Below, piece after piece: positions 58,412-64,000 of a stretch of DNA of 64,000 bases. A program made the translations under genes and the position numbers. Origin of the DNA: Quillaja saponaria (taxonomy: Eukaryota; Streptophyta; Magnoliopsida; Fabales; Quillajaceae); the NCBI GenBank assembly GCA_029379385.1, contig CM055618.1, forward strand, positions 7,450,134 to 7,514,133, read 5' to 3'. Within the stretch, counting starts at the first letter, position 1. The number at the start of each line of letters is the position of its first letter. Under the pieces are notes generated by a model. The model did not search any database. It was not told the DNA's origin and was given only the letters and a program-made list of their open reading frames with translations.

Positions 58412-60833
58412 TCAACTACAAATTCGTGATTCCTGTATTATATAAAATTTAATTAAAAAGTAAATCATAAGTTACAAAATCATTTCAAATTCATAAAATC
58501 ATCACATTGAATGATATCCAGGAATCAATACATTCTTAATTCTTCATAAATTTAATTAGTTTTCATCAACAGTTTCAAATTTAAAATCAACTACAAATAT
58601 TAATATCTGAAAAATTAGCACAGCCCATTATCATTTTTATTCTGATAATTCTACTTGAAAGATTATCTAAACTGCAATCAATTACATACGTGTTAATCAA
58701 ATATTAATGTTGTGGCACCCATTCTAAGAATGCCTTTTTGCTTTGCACTATATTATCAAAGACTAACATACTCATAAGAAAAGTGAACAAAATGTTATCT
58801 ATAGTTTTTGAACTTCACAGACAGCTAAGGGATCCAGTAAAGGTCTCTAGGGCTAAAGAAGGAAGCTTCAACGTTAGCATTCAGTAGCAAACAGTTTAGG
58901 CACAAAAAAAAATAAAAAATAAAAATGGAAGATTTCTTTAACTTACTAATTAAATATGATTTTCTTAATTAGTTACAGATTTTGTGATCAATCAGCTACA
59001 GCTTCTGACTCTAATAATTTTTTTAATAATATTTAGCAACCAAAATAAATTCAGTTACAAAATTGGTAGTTAATTTACGAAATTTAACTATATATATTAT
59101 TTTAGTCTTTCGGTAGCAGCTAACAGCTTTTTGGGTTAAATTTTTCTACAAAATTGTTTAGTTGTAGAGTTTTATTTTTAAGTTTTGCGAAAAAATATTT
59201 TTGGGCTTTTAGAGTTCTAAATGCTACTAAAAGCTGAAATTAAAAAAAGAAGTTTTTGTAAATAGAAAATAAGAGAAGCACAAATGAATTATAATAATTA
59301 TGTTATTTAGACAAAGAGAATCATAATATTTGTCAAAATGGTATTTTTTTTTTTAAAGTAATTTTAATACTCACTTTCTTTTTTGAAAAATCAAATTATT
59401 TTTTATATCTGAAAGTGTTTTTACGTTAACTCATCCAAACATATTTTTAGCTTTTTATACAACCATTTTTTTTAATAGCTCTACTTGAAAAATATTATTA
59501 CACATAGTTTTACCAAACAAATCCTTAATCCCAACATTTAAGCTAAACTCAGGTGGTTATTCATTTATTAAAGTTGGATTTTTTTTTTTTTAATAAAGTA
59601 GAGATACTTATTTTACTCTATATTTTCATCATTAAATGCTATTTATAGTATTTTTTTATAACATTTAAAAAAAATTACAAATAATAAATCATATTTTGTA
59701 ATAGCTGTATATTATATGATTTTTGTGTGTGTTATAGTTCATTTATTATTACTAACGAGCTGTTCACTACTTTTTCAGTACATAACAACCTATTTACCCA
59801 AGTTTTTTTTTTTTTTTAAAATAAAAATTATGATTTATCTCCCTCCCCCAAAGTTAAATATTTAGATCTGTCACGAGTAGAGGAGTGGATTGATCTAATA
59901 TGTTTATTAGTTTGGATGCAGTTAACTAGCTTACCATCAAACTATAATTAATCCTCTTGTGATTTAGTGTGCTAGTCCTTGTTTACATAAAAGTTTTTAA
60001 CTTTTCATTTTGTCTATGTAGAAGTTTAAAATGTGAGTGTTCCTTTCTCTTTCTTTTTTAGAAAAGAAATGCACAATAAGAAAAAGAAAATTCTACAAAA
60101 CAATGTCAAATTTTTAAGATGTAGTTGTACATAACTTTAATTTTGGAGTGTTCAACATATTTGCCAAAGCAAATACTTAAATCTTGATGATTAGACTAAG
60201 AATGATCATAAAACAATTTGATGCCACTACTTGAAAGTGATCAAGCATGAATTATAGATGTTGAACATCTTCATTAATATATATATAAATCTCAGCTAAT
60301 GCTAACTATTTTTATTTTTAATTTTTATATTAGGCTTTGTTTCGATAAGATATTTAAAATCCAAGAATTTGATATTTATTTATTTTAAATCCTTTTTTTG
60401 GTAGCAAAAGTTGATTAAGGATTTAGATTTGAGAATTTTAATCTTTAAAATCAAATTTAAATTTAAATTTATTCAACTTCTAAATCTTAATTATTTTATT
60501 TTTTTTATTATCAAAAAAATTAGATGAACATAAACAAATTATTTTAAACAATTAAGCACAACAATTTTTTTCATTGAAAACTTTAAATATATATTTTTAA
60601 TTGTGTCTACTATACAGCTAAAAAACTTGTCAAAATGTTCATTGACTATTATTTTCATTCAAGTGGTAAATGGTTTAAGTCTCATTTAATCTAAATAGTT
60701 TTTTTATTATTATTTATTATGATTACAAAAATAACCTAGGCAAAACCAATACTATTAAGCTTTTGGGGGTCGAGCTAGGTCTAGAACAGCAGGCAATACA
60801 AACAGATTGGTTCAAATATGAAATAGTGGACTT
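58412..60833. other. AT-rich intergenic DNA
   Basis: Apart from possible CACTA-type scraps (59030-59130), nothing was recognised on either strand. Confidence 0.5.
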
Positions 60834-62040
60834 GTCACACCCCTCACAGAGGAATGACTGGCCGGAGGAATAGTTAACCAAACCTTTGTAATCCTAACTT
60901 CAAAACAAAGAAACAAATATGGCTCTTAACTAAACCAAAGAATAAAAGTAGAATTTAGAAAAACTCAAGTTAACTACACATGTTTACTTACTGAAACATA
61001 GCAATTTACTAAAAATTTCGATAAAAGTTCCTTGTAATATGGAACATGCTCAAAATACAAACATATAAGTTTTTTGTTACGATCAACTAGGTAACAACAA
61101 AAAACAATATAACCAAAGAGCTCCGCTACGTTAATATCATAAATAGGAATAAATTGACTTTTATACAAACAAATCATAATAACCCAACACCTTAATTGTG
61201 ACTGTAAATTTTTTTATCATTTGGCTTCAAGTATGAGATCCCGAAGAAATACCTTGTTGCACTCTATTGGTAGGTGACGAGCTTGTCGATGATATATACC
61301 AAAATCTGTTACTAAAAAAAAAATTCAACAGAAGAGTAGTGAGTCATATAGAATCAATGAGTGAAAAAACATACCCAAAGGGTACTAGCATAATTCAAAA
61401 TATAATATATAGTCAATTAATATTAATATATCATAAATTTCAAAACAACTAAGGTTACTGGTACATAATTACGGAAAATATAAAACTTAACAAGTACAAT
61501 TCAAGTAGTACTTTGTACAATCTAATTAAAGCAATCAAAGTACACAAAGGGCCAATAGAGTAACTTAATCCTGTACAACAGATATCTCCCTTATTGGGTA
61601 GTTTTGCACCTGCACAAAAATTTATTCTCTGTACACAATTCATCTCACCAGGACTGAGAACTCATATATTTTAAAACACTTATCAGAATTAGAATATCTC
61701 AAAATATCCTATATGCATCCAGATTCTATTTTGGAAATAAAAATCATTTCAGAAAAAAAAAAAAAAACAAAAAAAAAAAACAAAAAAAAAAAAAAAAAAA
61801 CACTTTTATTGGCCTTTATTAATCACGAATAATTTTACTTATCAAACATAATTCAAATAACTCAAAATAAGCACTGCATATGCTTATGCTTCCATATAAA
61901 CATATCTATTCAAATATACATAATAAATACACATACTAATCTAGCAGCCACAAGGTAGAATTTAACCACTCACTCACAACATTAACTCACAAGAATACCA
62001 TCAACTTGAAGTAATTTGACTAACAAAACATTAAAATCAA
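60834..62040 (-). repeat. LTR-like repeat family, copy 3
   Basis: It begins TGTCACACCCCTCAC on the plus strand and follows copies 1 and 2: 'ggaatgactggccggagga', 'gtgagtcatatagaatcaatgag', 'cataccc.aagggtact', 'accaggactgagaactca', 'catactaatctagcagccac'. An A-rich tract interrupted by single C occurs at 61750-61801. Confidence 0.6.
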
Positions 62041-64000
62041 GAATCAGGCTGACCATTTACCAAGTAACCAAGTTGTTGCTGTTAGAAATTCCATGTGTGG
62101 GCTGCCATTAATTGTATGGTTTTGTTTTAATAATAAAACGGGCTTAAGGTTTGGTCCATTTGAGACATGCTGGTAAAACACCCATATAGTTTGTGTGATC
62201 ATTTGGGATAGGGCTTAAGCACACTTCTTATCTGATTAGATGTGGATTGACAGTAAGTGTGAGTTGAGTGACTTTAGGAGTCTTTAATAGGAGGACTCTT
62301 AGGGTTTTATCTGACATAAATTATATATATTTATCACTTTCATTGATAACTTTTCCCGTTTTGGTTTTTATACTTGATTAAGTAAAATTCTGATTGTCTT
62401 GAAAATTTTAAAATTTTCAAAATTGAAGTTGAAATACATTTGGGAAAAGTTATTAAAACTTTAAGATCTGATCGTGGTGGTAGTATTATGGCAAACATGA
62501 TGTTGATAGACATGAGATTGTTTGCTAGATACATACTAGAGTGTGGGTTTTTAACCCATTATACCATGCTTGGTAGCTTTGAACAAATGTTGTGGCTGAA
62601 AGGCATACTCGTATCTTTAAGGACATGATTAGAACTATGATGAATATGTCAAATTTCTCTGAATACTTTTAGGGTAAAGTCCCTAAATAATTGGGTTACC
62701 AGTAAATCAAGGTTAAAACACCTTTTTAACTTGTAGGCTGGGAGAAAATCTAGATTGAACATTTTTTCATGTCTAAGGTTGTCAAACTGAAATAAAATTA
62801 TATAACACAAATGAGAAGAAAATTGTTATATTTTCTACTCACTGTTGCTTTACTGGTTATCTAAATCATTTTAAGGGAGACATGTTCTATCCAAGCGTGA
62901 AACCAATATAGTAGTATCTCACACTGCTAAATTCTTAGAATTTGATTTGTTGAGTTGAAAAGGTTTTCAACTTCTAGTAAAGAAAGAAAAATAAATTTGT
63001 CATATTTTACATATATATCTTGTCATTAACTACATCACGTAACATGTGGTGAGAATAGGTGATGGGAAAAGTTAAGAATAATTGAAAATGCATCACCTAT
63101 TATAGTTAAAATTGTCGCCTTTGTTTTTGGTGTAGCTCCTTAACATTCGACTATAGTTGCACAAGCACCTGTCTCCTTAACATTTGGTGTATGAGAGTTG
63201 GTTGAACTTCCGTGGTTTTCTATACTCATTGGGTGCAAGTGAATCTGTAAGATTAAGAATAATTCAAATCAAGAGATTGGGTGTTTCAAAGTAAAGCTTG
63301 TAATTGAGGGTTTTTCACTCAAAAGAATGTGTCATTTTAGCGAGACTTTCTCTACTGTCTCAACTAAAATAATATCTACTGTCTCAACTAAAATAATAAT
63401 ATAATAAATAAATAAATAAAATTCTTTTGGGTGATCATGACCTTAGTGACTCATTTATCAACCTTGAGTTATTTCAGATGGATGTGAAAACATCTATTTT
63501 GAATGGAAACCTTATAAAGCATGTTTACATAGTGAAGGTTTCAAATAGAATAGAGGTAATAATATTATTTGTATGTTTAACAAATCAATCAAATAGTCTC
63601 CAATAAGCATTTAGATAATGGTTATTGAAATTCTGATGAGGTAGTCACCTCTTTTAGTTATGTTAAGAATAAGGTTGATAAATGAATATACACCAAGGTC
63701 AGTGGGAGCTAGTTTATCATATTGATTTAGTAACACTGATTTAATGAATATATCTTAAAGTCAGTGGGAGCAAGTTTATCATATCCTGATAATGTTCAAT
63801 GATATCTTGCTTGTTATCAATAGTGATATTAACTTATTTTGTGAGACAAAGTTGATGTTGTCTAAGCCTTTGGTATGAAAGGATATTAGGGAAACATCTT
63901 TTGTTTTTGGTGTTGAGATACACTGGATTAGATCTTACCTTTGTTAGGTTTTCTCTAGTAAACTTATATTGATATAGTGTTGTATAAGTTCAATATATAT
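62041..64000 (+). pseudogene. Decayed Ty1-copia pol, running off the right edge
   Basis: Copia landmarks appear in order: integrase GKVIKTLRSDRGG (62442-62481); an ERHTRIFKDMIRTMM-like segment (about 62600-62640); a connection region with broken VKL..YNP-type sequence (62780-62830); RT QMDVKTSILNGNL (about 63475-63513); SGSKFI (about 63754-63775); and the YVDD box eroded to MFNDILLV (about 63790-63815), followed by GMKDI/FGVEIHW-like residues. Stops and deletions are frequent and at least one short duplication occurs (63355-63395). No LTR was identified in the window; 62041-62400 is probably the gag/protease part but is unrecognisable. Confidence 0.8.

Overview
The window is nuclear DNA of a flowering plant, most likely a eudicot. 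It has AT-rich intergenic DNA, genes with many small exons and kilobase introns, GT/AG splice sites, a chloroplast transit peptide, a tRNA-derived SINE, and several generations of LTR retrotransposons. There are no operons, bacterial-type genes, CRISPR arrays or functional tRNA/rRNA genes. The species cannot be named from the sequence alone.

Three host genes are supported, all on the minus strand. Their exons were joined by hand and checked for reading phase. (1) Positions 3-7884 hold the N-terminal nine coding exons (289 codons) of a DRP1C-like dynamin-related GTPase; the rest lies beyond the left edge. (2) Positions 9450-23819 hold a complete 18-exon bifunctional aspartokinase-homoserine dehydrogenase (914 aa), the chloroplast enzyme that starts and later re-enters the aspartate-to-threonine/methionine route. 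(3) Positions 45807-52742 hold a complete 11-exon MAP70 microtubule-associated protein (634 aa). Its last coding exon is only 37 nt and lies 2.9 kb from the previous exon. The three genes are functionally unrelated; DRP1 and MAP70 both act in the cell cortex and division plane, but nothing here shows a joint role.

Layout. 1-7.9 kb: DRP1 gene, with an Au-type SINE in intron 3 and a degraded LTR element in intron 4. 7.9-9.4 kb: short intergenic region. 9.4-23.8 kb: AK-HSDH gene, with a decayed Ty1-copia element in intron 10 and simple repeats in introns 9, 10 and 14. 23.8-25.3 kb: AK-HSDH promoter with a 96-bp tandem duplication. 25.3-29.2 kb: a compact non-autonomous LTR element inside an older gypsy-like remnant. 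30.2-31.2, 41.9-43.0 and 60.8-62.0 kb: three copies of one LTR-like repeat family. 32.0-33.6 and 55.0-56.5 kb: related AT-rich repeat blocks. 34.4-40.3 kb: a full-length but dead Ty3-gypsy element carrying a hAT-type insertion with a perfect 8-bp target duplication. 44.8-45.0 kb: a Ty1-copia RT scrap. 45.8-52.7 kb: MAP70. 53-64 kb: AT-rich desert with a CACTA-like MITE and, at the right edge, a decayed Ty1-copia pol.

I found no evidence for a novel gene system. The most unusual items are the compact retroelement with a Tyr/Ser/Pro-rich gag-like frame (25.9-27.8 kb), the retroposed tRNA-like sequence with a 15-bp target duplication in MAP70 intron 2, substitutions in the glycine loop of the homoserine dehydrogenase domain, and the far-off terminal micro-exon of MAP70.
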